Source: Petrimonas sulfuriphila | Lineage (GTDB): Bacteria > Bacteroidota > Bacteroidia > Bacteroidales > Dysgonomonadaceae | Reading direction: 5' to 3' (one strand) | Length of the DNA: 64,000 nt | NCBI RefSeq assembly: GCF_051201015.1 | Contig: NZ_JBPEHI010000001.1 | Shown: piece by piece, positions 8,862 to 17,608 of the stretch | Position numbering within the stretch: position 1 is the stretch's first letter | Layout of the letters: each line of letters starts with the position of its first letter | The notes under the pieces: generated by a model | Database searches by the model: none | The model's input: the letters and a program-made list of their open reading frames with translations, nothing else | Told to the model about the DNA's origin: nothing | Position numbers and translations under genes: made by a program

Positions 8862-11246
8862 TTATTTTATCAGGTTAGAAATAAGCAAGGCTATGGAGGC
8901 AACACTGGTTGAAATACCGAGTATGCCTTGTAGAGATAGAGGTTGTCGCTCTGGCCTTTCTGGAACCACTATCTCGCATCCGGGTTCTATCCTGGCCCAC
9001 CGGCCGGTAGCCACCTTCCCGTTCATATAAACGACGAACGGCCTGCTTTTCATGGCCAAGCGTGAATAGCCTCCTGCCTGGCGAATGTAACTATCCAAGC
9101 TCATTCGTTTGTTGTAAGTGACGGTGTTCGGATACAGTACTCCACCGGAAATCTTCACGGTGCCTTCGTATTGCGGAATCGAAATCACGTCGCCTGCTCT
9201 CAGTACTATATCGTCGTCGCCTCCCGGCTTCTTCATGGCTTTTTCCAGATCAATACCCACGTACTGGTTGCGTAAATCGAGTTCGTCGATATTCAACGAG
9301 TCGGTATTTATCTTATCCATCTGGGCTTTTGTTTTCAGAGCATCTATCAAGCGGCTGACTTCTTCTTCGTTTAACTGTCGCAGGAGTCTTGCCCCTTTAG
9401 GGTATGCGTAATCGGTAAGCCCACCTGCCCGTTGGATAACCGATGACAGGCGATCGTCCTTGGTTACTTTGGCATATTGCCCCTCGAACAGGACCTCTCC
9501 GGTAACCGTTATGTTCTGCTGAACCTCATAACCGGGCGAACGACGCACGATAATCTGATCGAAAGGCTGCAGGGTGAACGGTCTATCGCCCGAAACGATC
9601 AGGCCGTCTTTAAGGGCGAATGAGAATGTTTCTCCGGACAGGTTCGTCTGAACTGTACTTGTGGGATCCTTAATCCTTCTGAAGACATCCACGCGTGCTA
9701 CGGAAGCGGATTCCTTGAGCCCTCCGGCCTGAAGGATGACATCTTCTATTTCCATATTGGAAGCAAATGGATAATTGCCGGGCAGGCGTACTTCTCCTCC
9801 TACGAATACAGTTAAACTGTCACTGATGCTAAATTGAGACGGTACGTATAGCAGGTCGTTTTTTTGTAAAAGAATATCTTGTGCCTGATTTTGCAACAAG
9901 GCGTTCAGGTCAATGGACTCTACGGTACGCGTAAGGTCCTCCTTGTCGCGGTACAACAAGGCACGGTTGAGAAACGCATCTCCCTTAGGGCCCCGAGCGA
10001 TATTTATCAGGTCTTTCACCGTCCTTAGCTGGTCACCGATGGCGTATTGTCCCGGACGGTTAACGGCACCGTCTATTTCCACCATATTGGAGAACCGGTT
10101 GAGTATGGTGGATACGGTTATGGAGTCGCCATCGTGTACCGTAAAGGAACCAAAGCCGGTTTGATTTACCGTGAAGGTTTCTTTTTCGTACTCGCCCTTC
10201 CGGTCTACCTGGATGTTGTTCTTATAGGCTTCGCCCGTGAAACCGCCGGCAAAACCAAGAATATCCTGAAGCGTTTCATCGGGGCGCATTTCGTATTTCA
10301 TGGGGCGTTTTACTTCCCCGGCGATCTGGGCTAGTCCAACGTATGGGTCAACCATCACAATATCCCCGTCCTGCAGGGAAATGTCGTTCATGTTGTTGCC
10401 TTTGAGAAGGTATTCGTACAAATCGACCGTGGCCGCCACCCGACCTCCCCGGAATACGCGGATGTTGCGCAAACTTCCGATGGGTGTTATGCCGCCAGCG
10501 GCGTACAGCGCATGGAAAGCTGATGAGAAGGACGTCAGCGTATACGTTCCGGGGGTGGTTACCTCACCCATCACATTGACTTTTATGGTACGGGTATTTC
10601 CCACGGAGAGGGCGAGAAAAGTACGGGGTTGACTCGAATTGAGGTCGGAATAGATACTCGAGAACTCATTGCGGATACGGCCGGTTGCCTGATCAATATT
10701 CATTCCGCTGAGCTGGATACGCCCCAGCCCCGGCACGGTGATGTAGCCGTCGGGGGTAACGGTGTAACGTACGTTCAGCTCAGAGTCTCCCCATACGTCG
10801 ATAATGACCTCGTCGCCCGGCCCCAATACATAATTAGCGGGGGTAGGCATGTTCACGTTGGGAGCGAAAGTCAGGTTTTCCCGGGAGAAAAAATCCTGTC
10901 CGAAAATACGCTTTCCGGGAGGGATGGTGTCGTTGGGGTTTATTCTTTCCGCAGGTTGTATATCGGGTAAAGCCCTGCTCAATCCTTGTTGGGCATCGTT
11001 ATTCGATTCTACCGGGCTCGTCGGGGTGTTTTCCTGATTGTACCGTTCCCGGATCCGCTGCAGCTGGGTGGCCGTAACGCCTTTCTTGCTCAGCTCAAGG
11101 AATATCTGTTGCTGAGACATTCCCTGATTGTTGTATCTCATGACTTCCTGCATCACCTGTTGGTCGCTCATTTGCGCGAACAGTGCGGTGGAGACGAACA
11201 AAAAAAAGAGGGTTAACAGTGTAGTAAACGTATATTTCCGTTGCAT
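8862..11246 (-). CDS. Polysaccharide export outer-membrane protein with SLBB repeats (Wza-like)
   Basis: With ATG at 11246 the product is 794 residues and opens with a clean signal peptide (MQRKYTFTTLLTLFFLFVST ending in FAQ). The in-frame start at 11312 lies upstream of the candidate promoter and is rejected. After a charged N-terminal segment comes the export domain (NYVLGPGDEVIIDVWGDSEL), followed by about six SLBB-type repeats, for example INVMGEVTTPGTYTLTSF-like units, and a C-terminal membrane helix (LGISTSVASIALLISNLI). It is much longer than E. coli Wza, as usual for Bacteroidetes. It should form the periplasm-spanning and outer-membrane exit for the polymer, working with the Wzz-like protein encoded 14 bases downstream. 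Confidence 0.88.
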   Translation of the reverse strand: MQRKYTFTTLLTLFFLFVSTALFAQMSDQQVMQEVMRYNNQGMSQQQIFLELSKKGVTATQLQRIRERYNQENTPTSPVESNNDAQQGLSRALPDIQPAERINPNDTIPPGKRIFGQDFFSRENLTFAPNVNMPTPANYVLGPGDEVIIDVWGDSELNVRYTVTPDGYITVPGLGRIQLSGMNIDQATGRIRNEFSSIYSDLNSSQPRTFLALSVGNTRTIKVNVMGEVTTPGTYTLTSFSSAFHALYAAGGITPIGSLRNIRVFRGGRVAATVDLYEYLLKGNNMNDISLQDGDIVMVDPYVGLAQIAGEVKRPMKYEMRPDETLQDILGFAGGFTGEAYKNNIQVDRKGEYEKETFTVNQTGFGSFTVHDGDSITVSTILNRFSNMVEIDGAVNRPGQYAIGDQLRTVKDLINIARGPKGDAFLNRALLYRDKEDLTRTVESIDLNALLQNQAQDILLQKNDLLYVPSQFSISDSLTVFVGGEVRLPGNYPFASNMEIEDVILQAGGLKESASVARVDVFRRIKDPTSTVQTNLSGETFSFALKDGLIVSGDRPFTLQPFDQIIVRRSPGYEVQQNITVTGEVLFEGQYAKVTKDDRLSSVIQRAGGLTDYAYPKGARLLRQLNEEEVSRLIDALKTKAQMDKINTDSLNIDELDLRNQYVGIDLEKAMKKPGGDDDIVLRAGDVISIPQYEGTVKISGGVLYPNTVTYNKRMSLDSYIRQAGGYSRLAMKSRPFVVYMNGKVATGRWARIEPGCEIVVPERPERQPLSLQGILGISTSVASIALLISNLIK

Positions 11247-11277
11247 AGCAGTTGCTTTTTTGAGTACATATAACGTG

Positions 11278-11310
11278 CAAAAGTAATGGTTTTCATTGAA
11301 TCTGTCCAAC
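11278..11310 (-). promoter_or_regulatory. Candidate promoter of the export operon
   Basis: Minus strand shows GTTG (11310-11307), a 21-base spacer and TACTTTTG (11285-11278), close to the Bacteroidetes TTTG/TAnnTTTG pair. Transcription would begin near 11272, about 26 bases before the ATG at 11246, which supports that start. Confidence 0.5.
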
Positions 11311-11364
11311 ATGCGGAAAGTTTTAGGGAAAATTCACACAATTCGCCGGCCGTTTGCTCAGAAC

Positions 11365-12429
11365 TCAGTTCCCGTACATTCTTTGGTAATACTGTTGATA
11401 ATCACCGCTGGTGACGTTGTCCAGCCATTCCTGGTTCTCGAGGTACCAGCGCACGGTTTTTTCGATCCCTTCCTCGAACTGCAGCGACGGCTCCCAGCCG
11501 AGTTCGTTTTTCAGCTTCGTGGAGTCGATGGCATAGCGCAGGTCGTGGCCGGCACGGTCGGTAACGTACGTAATCAGCCTCTCCGACTCACCTTCTTGGC
11601 GCCCCAGTAACCGGTCGACCGTCTTGATCATTACCCGGATCAGGTCGATGTTTTTCCACTCGTTGAACCCGCCGATGTTGTAGGTATCACCCGTTTTCCC
11701 CCGGTGAAAAATCAGGTCGATGGCGCGGGCATGGTCTTCCACATAAAGCCAGTCGCGCACGTTCTCGCCTTTCCCGTAAACCGGAAGGGGTTTGTTGTGG
11801 CGGATGTTGTTGATGAACAACGGTATCAGCTTCTCGGGGAACTGGTAGGGCCCGTAATTGTTGGAGCAGTTGGATAGGATAACGGGCAGTCCGTAGGTGT
11901 CGTGGTAGGCCCGCACGAAGTGGTCGGAAGCCGCCTTGGAGGCGGAGTAGGGTGAATGTGGGTCGTAGCGGGTCTCTTCGGTGAAAAGGGTGTCGTCGAA
12001 AGACAGCGCACCGTACACCTCGTCGGTGGAAACGTGGTAGAAGAGGTGTGGGGTTTGGGGTAGCCACGTCCGGCGGGCTGCTTCCAATAGGTTGAGGGTG
12101 CCCATTACGTTCGTTTGAGCAAACGAAAACGGATCGGTAATGGAGCGGTCGACATGGCTCTCTGCCGCCAGGTGGATAACGCTGTCGATGGCATACGCTT
12201 CAAACACGCGTAGCACGGCATCGAAGTCGCAGATATCGGCTTTGACGAACCGGTAGTTGGGGTTGTCCCGGACATCGAGCAGGTTGGCGAGGTTGCCGGC
12301 ATAGGTGAGCTTGTCGAGGTTCACGATGCGGTAATGGGGATAGTTGGTTGCCATTAACCTCACCACGTGCGACCCGATAAATCCGGCTCCGCCGGTAATC
12401 AGTATATTTCTTTTGAATTGGCCTTCCAT
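11365..12429 (-). CDS. rfbB: dTDP-glucose 4,6-dehydratase
   Basis: Starting at ATG 12429 the protein is 354 residues, normal for RfbB; the longer in-frame opening to 12579 would run back into rfbC and lacks homology. It has ILITGGAGFIGSHVVRLM at the start, HLAAESHVDRSI, the TDEVYG block, and the catalytic Tyr-x3-Lys in SPYSASKAASDHF. It converts dTDP-glucose to dTDP-4-keto-6-deoxyglucose, the second step of dTDP-rhamnose synthesis. It starts 2 bases after the rfbC stop. Downstream, 118 bases separate it from the wza-like gene, where a new promoter is seen. Identification is firm. Confidence 0.95.
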   Translation of the reverse strand: MEGQFKRNILITGGAGFIGSHVVRLMATNYPHYRIVNLDKLTYAGNLANLLDVRDNPNYRFVKADICDFDAVLRVFEAYAIDSVIHLAAESHVDRSITDPFSFAQTNVMGTLNLLEAARRTWLPQTPHLFYHVSTDEVYGALSFDDTLFTEETRYDPHSPYSASKAASDHFVRAYHDTYGLPVILSNCSNNYGPYQFPEKLIPLFINNIRHNKPLPVYGKGENVRDWLYVEDHARAIDLIFHRGKTGDTYNIGGFNEWKNIDLIRVMIKTVDRLLGRQEGESERLITYVTDRAGHDLRYAIDSTKLKNELGWEPSLQFEEGIEKTVRWYLENQEWLDNVTSGDYQQYYQRMYGN

Positions 12430-12431
12430 CA

Positions 12432-12977
12432 CTATAATTTTAACTCGTTTAATAACACATTTTTTTTGTCTTTCTCCGACAAAATTACATCTTCTTCCGG
12501 TAATTTCCAATCGATCCCCAACGCGGGGTCGTTCCAGAGGATGCCGCCTTCGGAATGGGGAACGTAGTATCTGTCGCATTTGTATTGAAAAACAACCTCA
12601 TTACTCAGTACCGCGAAACCGTGGGCAAAGCCCCGGGGAATGAAGAGCTGACGTTTGTTCTCACCGGATAACTCCGTGGAGACGTGATGCCCAAATGTTG
12701 GCGACCCTTTCCGGATATCCACGGCAATGTCCAGCACTTTCCCTTTTACCACACGCACCAGTTTGGCCTGTGCGTGGGGCGGTTTCTGGAAATGCAATCC
12801 CCGCAGGACACCGTAGCGGGAGCTGGACTCGTTGTCCTGGACAAAGGTGGTCTTGCATACTTTTTCTTCGAACTCCCGCTGGGAAAACGATTCGAAGAAA
12901 TAGCCCCGCTCGTCGCCGAACACTTCCGGCTCGAGAATAACAACGCCTTCAATGGCTGTGGTGGTGATCTTCATCAT
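12432..12977 (-). CDS. rfbC: dTDP-4-dehydrorhamnose 3,5-epimerase
   Basis: A 181-residue cupin enzyme of normal length. It contains RGYFFESFSQREFEE, SSRYGVLRGLHFQKPPHAQA with the active-site histidine, IDWKLPEEDVILSEKD near the end, and the FIPRGFAHGF block. It epimerises C-3 and C-5 of dTDP-4-keto-6-deoxyglucose. Its ATG overlaps the rfbA stop by 4 bases and its stop is 2 bases before rfbB, so the three form a tight unit. The dTDP-4-dehydrorhamnose reductase gene (rfbD), which usually completes this set, is not in the window. Confidence 0.95.
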   Translation of the reverse strand: MMKITTTAIEGVVILEPEVFGDERGYFFESFSQREFEEKVCKTTFVQDNESSSRYGVLRGLHFQKPPHAQAKLVRVVKGKVLDIAVDIRKGSPTFGHHVSTELSGENKRQLFIPRGFAHGFAVLSNEVVFQYKCDRYYVPHSEGGILWNDPALGIDWKLPEEDVILSEKDKKNVLLNELKL

Positions 12978-13852
12978 GCCTCCCCGATTAGTTTCAGCAG
13001 GTATTGGCCGTATTCGTTCTTTTTCATCGGTTCCGCCAGGTGCCGGAGCTTTTCGTCGTTGATCCAGCCGTTGCGCCAGGCAATCTCTTCGAGACAGGAT
13101 ATCTTCAGCCCCTGTCGTTTCTCCAGCACTTCGATAAACGTGGACGCTTCCGACAAGGAGCCGAAGGTGCCGGTGTCGAGCCAGGCGAAGCCGCGGCCAA
13201 AGAGTTGGACCTTAAGCTGTCGATCCTTCAGAAACTGCTGGTTCACAGCGGTTATCTCCAACTCTCCTCGTGCGGAGGGACGAATGCTTTTGGCCACTTC
13301 CACCACCTTGTTCGGGTAGAAATAGAGGCCCACAATCGCGTAATTCGATTTGGGCTGTTGGGGTTTCTCCTCGATGCTCAGCACGTTGCCCTCCGGGTCA
13401 AATTCGGCCACCCCGTACCTTTCCGGGTCGTTCACCCAGTATCCGAAGACAGTGGCGTTGTTGCCCGATTCCGCATCCTTGACGGCCTGCCTCAACAGAT
13501 TGGGGAAACCCTGCCCGTAAAAAATATTGTCGCCCAGCACCAGGCAGGCGCAATCGTCGCCAATGAACTCCTCGCCGATGATGAACGCCTGGGCCAGCCC
13601 GTCGGGGCTGGGTTGTTCCGCGTAGGAAAAGGTGACGCCGTAGTCCGACCCGTCGCCCAGCAACCGTTCAAACCCGGGAAGGTCGTGCGGCGTGGAGATG
13701 ATGAGGATATCCTTGATCCCTGCGAGCATAAGGGCGGAGATGGGATAATAGACCATGGGTTTATCGTATACAGGGATAAGTTGCTTGGAGATTCCTTTCG
13801 TGATCGGATAAAGGCGGGTGCCGGACCCTCCGGCAAGTACGATTCCTTTCAT
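12974..13852 (-). CDS. rfbA: Glucose-1-phosphate thymidylyltransferase
   Basis: A 292-residue enzyme with the RmlA signature at its start (GIVLAGGSGTRLYPITKGIS then KQLIPVYDKPMVYYPISALM) and the substrate motifs YAEQPSPDGLAQAF and GDNIFYGQGF. It joins dTTP and glucose-1-phosphate to dTDP-glucose, the first step of dTDP-rhamnose synthesis. It is first in the rfbA-rfbC-rfbB unit and overlaps rfbC by 4 bases. A long region of dyad symmetry lies just before its start (13871-13974). Family members are usually feedback-inhibited by dTDP-rhamnose at an allosteric site; that is family knowledge, not seen here. Confidence 0.95.
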   Translation of the reverse strand: MKGIVLAGGSGTRLYPITKGISKQLIPVYDKPMVYYPISALMLAGIKDILIISTPHDLPGFERLLGDGSDYGVTFSYAEQPSPDGLAQAFIIGEEFIGDDCACLVLGDNIFYGQGFPNLLRQAVKDAESGNNATVFGYWVNDPERYGVAEFDPEGNVLSIEEKPQQPKSNYAIVGLYFYPNKVVEVAKSIRPSARGELEITAVNQQFLKDRQLKVQLFGRGFAWLDTGTFGSLSEASTFIEVLEKRQGLKISCLEEIAWRNGWINDEKLRHLAEPMKKNEYGQYLLKLIGEA

Positions 13853-13870
13853 ATATCTTGTTTAAGAAAA

Positions 13871-13974
13871 TTACTTTCGTTTCGCTTCGCTCTTCATAAA
13901 AGTATTATTGCAGCTAAATCTTCGTCTGACAATGTCTCATCTTTAGCTACAATAAAAAAATAAGAAACGAAGTA
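13871..13974 (-). repeat. Nested inverted repeat in the rfbA leader
   Basis: Three arm pairs nest around one centre: TACTTTCGTTTC (13872-13883) with GAAACGAAGTA (13964-13974), TTATTG (13905-13910) with CAATAA (13950-13955), and AGCTAAA (13912-13918) with TTTAGCT (13942-13948). The transcript would fold this 18 bases before the rfbA ATG. No run of T follows, so it is not a plain terminator. It includes GAGCGAAGCGAA on the minus strand. Confidence 0.6.
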
Positions 13975-13990
13975 TTGAACATAACAATTA

Positions 13991-13998
13991 CAAAAATA
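13991..13998 (-). promoter_or_regulatory. Candidate -7 element before rfbA
   Basis: Minus strand reads TATTTTTG, matching TAnnTTTG. A start near 13985 would place the whole 13871-13974 dyad in the rfbA 5' leader. No clear -33 element. Confidence 0.4.
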
Positions 13999-14084
13999 AC
14001 AAAATTAAACGACAAATGTTGTAATTTTTTTAAATTCTACCCGTCGCATTTTTCTCTCATGGGCGGTATTTCAACAATTCTTTT

Positions 14085-14092
14085 TATCTTTG
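14085..14092 (+). promoter_or_regulatory. Candidate -7 element before the DUF3078 gene
   Basis: TATCTTTG, a full TAnnTTTG match, lies 19 bases before the ATG at 14112. No convincing -33 element. Confidence 0.45.
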
Positions 14093-14111
14093 CTTTTAAA
14101 ACAAAAAAAGA

Positions 14112-15605
14112 ATGTCGAATAATACAATTATGAAACAGATTGATTTGTTTCTCATTTTTTTGATCGCACCGTTTATCCTGCCGAAAGCCGTTGCCCAGGA
14201 AGCCGACAGCCTGAAGCTTTTTGAAAGCATCACCGATATAGAGAAGTTGATTCAGCAGAGGCAGGTTCAGGATAAGCTGCCGGCTGTCCCACAACTGAGG
14301 GATACCGCTAAATTCGGCGCAGTGACAACCGTTGCTGTACCGCTGGACTCCCTGTATCCCAGAAAAGAGAACGGGACGCTGCAATTGCCCGATAACTTGT
14401 ATAACCTGGGATCCCTGAGCGGATTGACCTTCAGGGATACCATTTTCTATAATCCGCTCTTTCTCCCGATGATTTTCACGGGAAAGATGCTGCCGCCCGA
14501 TTTGTCTTTTTACCCGCCCAAAGAGGAGAGCCTATATAAGGGACTGCTGATCCCGCAGGAGAAGACATTTGCTCCCAACCTGGTGCATGCGGCGTTTGTA
14601 AGCAAAACGCGCAGGTACTTCTACCGGGAGTATCCCGACCGCGTGAAGCTTTCGGCGTTTCACCTGGACTCGCTGCCGTCATCCAGCAAGGACAACGAAG
14701 TGATCGAAACGTTCAATCCTTTCAAGGAGCTGATTTCTACCGAAACGAGCTATTCCCTGAATGCTCCCCAGGTGGAAGGGGTAGCGATAAAGCGGAAATA
14801 CTGGATCTACAACGGCGAACATTCCTTCCAGTTGTCCCAGAGCTATTTTTCTCCGAACTGGCACAAGGGGGGGACAAGCAACGTCAATATCGTCAACAAC
14901 CATATCCTCAGGATGAACTACCGGAAGAATAAGGTACGCTTTAACAATTCATTTGAATGGAGGCTTTCTGTTTTTACGGCTCCCGACGATACCATCCGGA
15001 AATTCCGGATCGGGGACGACCTGTTGCGTTACTACGGTGACTTTGGCGTGGATGCGTTCAACAAACACTGGTCTTATTCGACCAACCTGGATGTGAGGTC
15101 GCAGCTCTTCAACAATTACCCGACGAATTCCAACGACCTCCGTTCGGCATTCCTGGCTCCGTTGTATGTTAACGGCGGTGTGGGGTTGAAGTACAACCTC
15201 GACAACCGGTCCGAAAAGGTAAGGCACCGCAGGGTTCGGCTCGACCTGCATCTAGCACCCTTAAGTTTTAACTTCAGGTATATCGGAAACGAGAAGGTGA
15301 GTGTGGCCCGCTACGGGATTGAGGAAGGGAAGAAACACACCATGGACTTGGGTTCCACGGTGACGGCCAACCTGATCTATGACTTCAACCGGTACATCTC
15401 GTGGAATTCGAGGCTGAAGTATTTCACCAGTTACGATAAGGTGGAGGCGGAGTTCGAGAATACGTTGAACATGGCTTTAACCAATGCCTTATCTACCCGG
15501 TTCTTCATGAACCTGCGGTTCGACGATAGTGTCCCGCCCGATCCGAAGTTCAACCATTTGCAGGTTACTCAACTGCTCAGTTTCGGGCTGAACTACAAGT
15601 GGTAG
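14112..15605 (+). CDS. DUF3078-type outer-membrane beta-barrel protein
   Basis: A 497-residue secreted protein. The ATG at 14112 or the one at 14130 (MKQIDLFLIFLIAPFILP) gives a signal peptide ending near VAQ. Residues about 30-215 are a plug-like or periplasmic region; the rest is a run of alternating beta strands starting with YWIYNGEHSFQLSQSYFSPN and WHKGGTSNVNIVNNHILRMN, the hallmark of DUF3078. It ends with a typical barrel strand (QLLSFGLNYKW, aromatic last residue). Function is unknown for the family; an outer-membrane location is inferred. It stands alone with its own -7 element and converges on fmt. Confidence 0.75.
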   Translation: MSNNTIMKQIDLFLIFLIAPFILPKAVAQEADSLKLFESITDIEKLIQQRQVQDKLPAVPQLRDTAKFGAVTTVAVPLDSLYPRKENGTLQLPDNLYNLGSLSGLTFRDTIFYNPLFLPMIFTGKMLPPDLSFYPPKEESLYKGLLIPQEKTFAPNLVHAAFVSKTRRYFYREYPDRVKLSAFHLDSLPSSSKDNEVIETFNPFKELISTETSYSLNAPQVEGVAIKRKYWIYNGEHSFQLSQSYFSPNWHKGGTSNVNIVNNHILRMNYRKNKVRFNNSFEWRLSVFTAPDDTIRKFRIGDDLLRYYGDFGVDAFNKHWSYSTNLDVRSQLFNNYPTNSNDLRSAFLAPLYVNGGVGLKYNLDNRSEKVRHRRVRLDLHLAPLSFNFRYIGNEKVSVARYGIEEGKKHTMDLGSTVTANLIYDFNRYISWNSRLKYFTSYDKVEAEFENTLNMALTNALSTRFFMNLRFDDSVPPDPKFNHLQVTQLLSFGLNYKW

Positions 15606-15618
15606 GTGGCTTACGGGT

Positions 15619-16566
15619 TTAAAACGAAAACCCGTTGAGGAAGTCACCGGTTTTCATCCGTCTCTTCCCCGATAACTGAATGTCAAGGATATCGATAAAA
15701 CCATCCTGTGCGGCAACCCGCAGGGTGGTTTTGTTGTCTGTAACAATCTCTCCCGGCCGCAGTTGATGTGCCTCCGGACTGGCTTTGGTGGTGAATATCC
15801 TGAAATTCATTTTCTCGCCACCCACTTCGAATTCGGTCCAGGCGGCCGGGTAGGGCGACAGCCCGCGGACGAAGTTGTGGATCTCCTGTACGGGCCTGTC
15901 CCAGTTGATCCGGCAGGTCTCTTTGTGGATTTTGGGAGCCGGCCTTAATTCCTTTTCTTCTGTTATTAGTTCACTTTGTGGCAGGGATTGGACGGTTCCG
16001 GTTATCACGGCATCGATGGTCTTTAATACCAGCCGGGCACCCACCATCATCAAATGATCGTGCAGGGTTTCCGCATTGTCGTTTTCCCCGATAGCCAACT
16101 TTTCCTGAAAAATTATCTCTCCGGTATCTATCTCGTGCTTGAGGAAGAAGGTGGTGACGCCCGTCTCCTTCTCGCCGTTGATAAGGGCCCAGTTGATGGG
16201 AGCGGCACCCCGGTACTGGGGCAGCAGCGATGCATGCAGGTTAAACGTCCCCATGGGAGGCATGCTCCAGACAACCTCGGGCAGCATCCGGAAGGCCACA
16301 ACCACCTGGATGTCCGCTTGTAGGCGCTTCAGCTCGCTCAGGAAAACTTCGTTCTTCAGGTTTTCGGGTTGAAGGACAGGTAATCCTGCCGACAGGGCAT
16401 ACTCTTTCACCGCCGGGGGCTGAAACTTGTACCCTCTCCCGGCAGGTTTGTCGGGTGCGGTGATGACGCCAACCACGTTGTAACCGTTTTCGACCAGTGC
16501 CCGCAATGATTCCACGGCGAAGGAGGGTGTGCCCATAAAAACGATGCGTAACTCTTTTTTATTCAT
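15619..16566 (-). CDS. fmt: Methionyl-tRNA formyltransferase
   Basis: A 315-residue enzyme of usual length. The N-terminal formyltransferase fold has RIVFMGTPSFAVESLRALV, the formyl-folate site FNLHASLLPQYRGAAPINWA with the catalytic Asn-x-His, and HEIDTGEIIFQEKL. The C-terminal OB-fold-like domain covers residues about 210-315 (RINWDRPVQEIHNFVRGLSP). It formylates the initiator methionyl-tRNA. A short dyad (ACGGGTTT/AAACCCGT, 15613-15635) overlaps its stop codon between the converging genes. Fmt and pabB leave divergently from a 69-base gap that holds a -7 element for each. Confidence 0.95.
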   Translation of the reverse strand: MNKKELRIVFMGTPSFAVESLRALVENGYNVVGVITAPDKPAGRGYKFQPPAVKEYALSAGLPVLQPENLKNEVFLSELKRLQADIQVVVAFRMLPEVVWSMPPMGTFNLHASLLPQYRGAAPINWALINGEKETGVTTFFLKHEIDTGEIIFQEKLAIGENDNAETLHDHLMMVGARLVLKTIDAVITGTVQSLPQSELITEEKELRPAPKIHKETCRINWDRPVQEIHNFVRGLSPYPAAWTEFEVGGEKMNFRIFTTKASPEAHQLRPGEIVTDNKTTLRVAAQDGFIDILDIQLSGKRRMKTGDFLNGFSF

Positions 16567-16593
16567 TTCTATGCGATTTTCTTATTTTATATG

Positions 16594-16601
16594 CAAAAAT
16601 A
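16594..16601 (-). promoter_or_regulatory. Candidate -7 element before fmt
   Basis: Minus strand reads TATTTTTG, 28 bases before the fmt ATG. It faces the pabB element across 22 bases. Confidence 0.45.
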
Positions 16602-16623
16602 AGGGAAAAAGATCGAATTCGGT

Positions 16624-16631
16624 TAATTTTG
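16624..16631 (+). promoter_or_regulatory. Candidate -7 element before pabB
   Basis: TAATTTTG matches TAnnTTTG. It ends only 4 bases before the ATG at 16636, so transcription would begin at or next to that ATG; either the message is leaderless or translation begins at the ATG at 16669. Confidence 0.4.
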
Positions 16632-16635
16632 CAGG

Positions 16636-17607
16636 ATGATTACCTCGTGCGACACTATAAAACGAAGCATGAACGAAGCGGGGCGGACAAAAACGCCTTT
16701 TTTGTTTGGCCTCGATTTTGAACTGAGCGAAGGCTTTTTTATTGAAAATCCTTTGCAACAGTCGGAAATCCTTTTCGATATGGACGGGACGGGAAACGTT
16801 ACGGAGACAACGGAAGGGAATCCTTTTGCTTTTGTATCCTTTCCCGAATACTACCGCCGATACGCGCGTAGGTTTTCGCACGTGATGGAGGGGCTGCGTT
16901 ACGGGAACTCGTTCCTGACGAACCTGACGATAAAAACGCCGGTTGAGACCGGATTGTCGCTGAAAGAGATATTCCTGCGCAGCCGGGCGAAATACCGGTT
17001 ATACGTTCCCGGCAGGTTTGTATGCTTCTCTCCCGAACGGTTTGTACGGATCGGAAAAGGGAAGATATTCTCCCATCCCATGAAAGGGACCATTGACGCT
17101 TCGGTGGAAAATGCGGAAGAAACGATCCTGAACGATTACAAGGAGAAAGCAGAGCATTGCACCATAGTCGACCTGATCCGCAACGACATTAGCCGGATAG
17201 CCACCCGGGTGAAGGTGAGCCGTTTCCGCTACATCGACAGGGTGGAGACCAATGAAGGTGCTATCTTACAGGTCAGCTCCGAGATTGAAGGGACACTGCC
17301 CGGTGATTATCTCGAAAACCTGGGGACGCTTTTTTTTGAACTGTTGCCTGCGGGATCGGTTTCCGGAGCGCCCAAGGAAGCAACGGTCGCCATTATCCGC
17401 GAAGCGGAACAGGAGCCGCGCGGCTTTTACACCGGAGTGGCCGGGTATTTCGACGGAACGGGCCTCGACTCGTGCGTGCTGATCCGGTATATCGAACAGA
17501 CGGAGGGAGGCTTTTATTTCCGGAGCGGAGGCGGTATCACGGTCAACAGCGAATGTGAAAAAGAGTATGCGGAAGCTGTCCGGAAAATTTATTTGCCCTT
17601 TACCTAA
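16636..17607 (+). CDS. pabB: Aminodeoxychorismate synthase component I
   Basis: A 323-residue chorismate-binding enzyme, the short Bacteroidetes form. It contains RYGNSFLTNLTIKTP, FSHPMKGTID, DLIRNDISRIA, LLPAGSVSGAPKEATVAII and GFYTGVAGYFDG, which are the active-site blocks of the PabB/TrpE family. It aminates chorismate to 4-amino-4-deoxychorismate for folate. No glutamine amidotransferase (pabA) is adjacent, so ammonia must come from a subunit encoded elsewhere. The lyase gene starts 1 base after its stop. The start at 16636 fits homology (IKRSMNEAG before TPFLFGLDFE); 16669 is the alternative suggested by the promoter position. Confidence 0.9.
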   Translation: MITSCDTIKRSMNEAGRTKTPFLFGLDFELSEGFFIENPLQQSEILFDMDGTGNVTETTEGNPFAFVSFPEYYRRYARRFSHVMEGLRYGNSFLTNLTIKTPVETGLSLKEIFLRSRAKYRLYVPGRFVCFSPERFVRIGKGKIFSHPMKGTIDASVENAEETILNDYKEKAEHCTIVDLIRNDISRIATRVKVSRFRYIDRVETNEGAILQVSSEIEGTLPGDYLENLGTLFFELLPAGSVSGAPKEATVAIIREAEQEPRGFYTGVAGYFDGTGLDSCVLIRYIEQTEGGFYFRSGGGITVNSECEKEYAEAVRKIYLPFT

Positions 17608-17608
17608 A

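Noticed and set aside
12430..12579. N-terminal extension of RfbB to 12579
   Set aside because: It overlaps rfbC by almost 150 bases and precedes the nucleotide-binding strand with unrelated Arg-rich sequence.
13004..13963. 319-codon plus-strand frame opposite rfbA
   Set aside because: No homology by eye and fully antisense to rfbA with all RmlA motifs intact.
15613..15635. Terminator between the DUF3078 gene and fmt
   Set aside because: The dyad ACGGGTTT/AAACCCGT has no T run on either side and overlaps the fmt stop codon; a terminator role is not supported.
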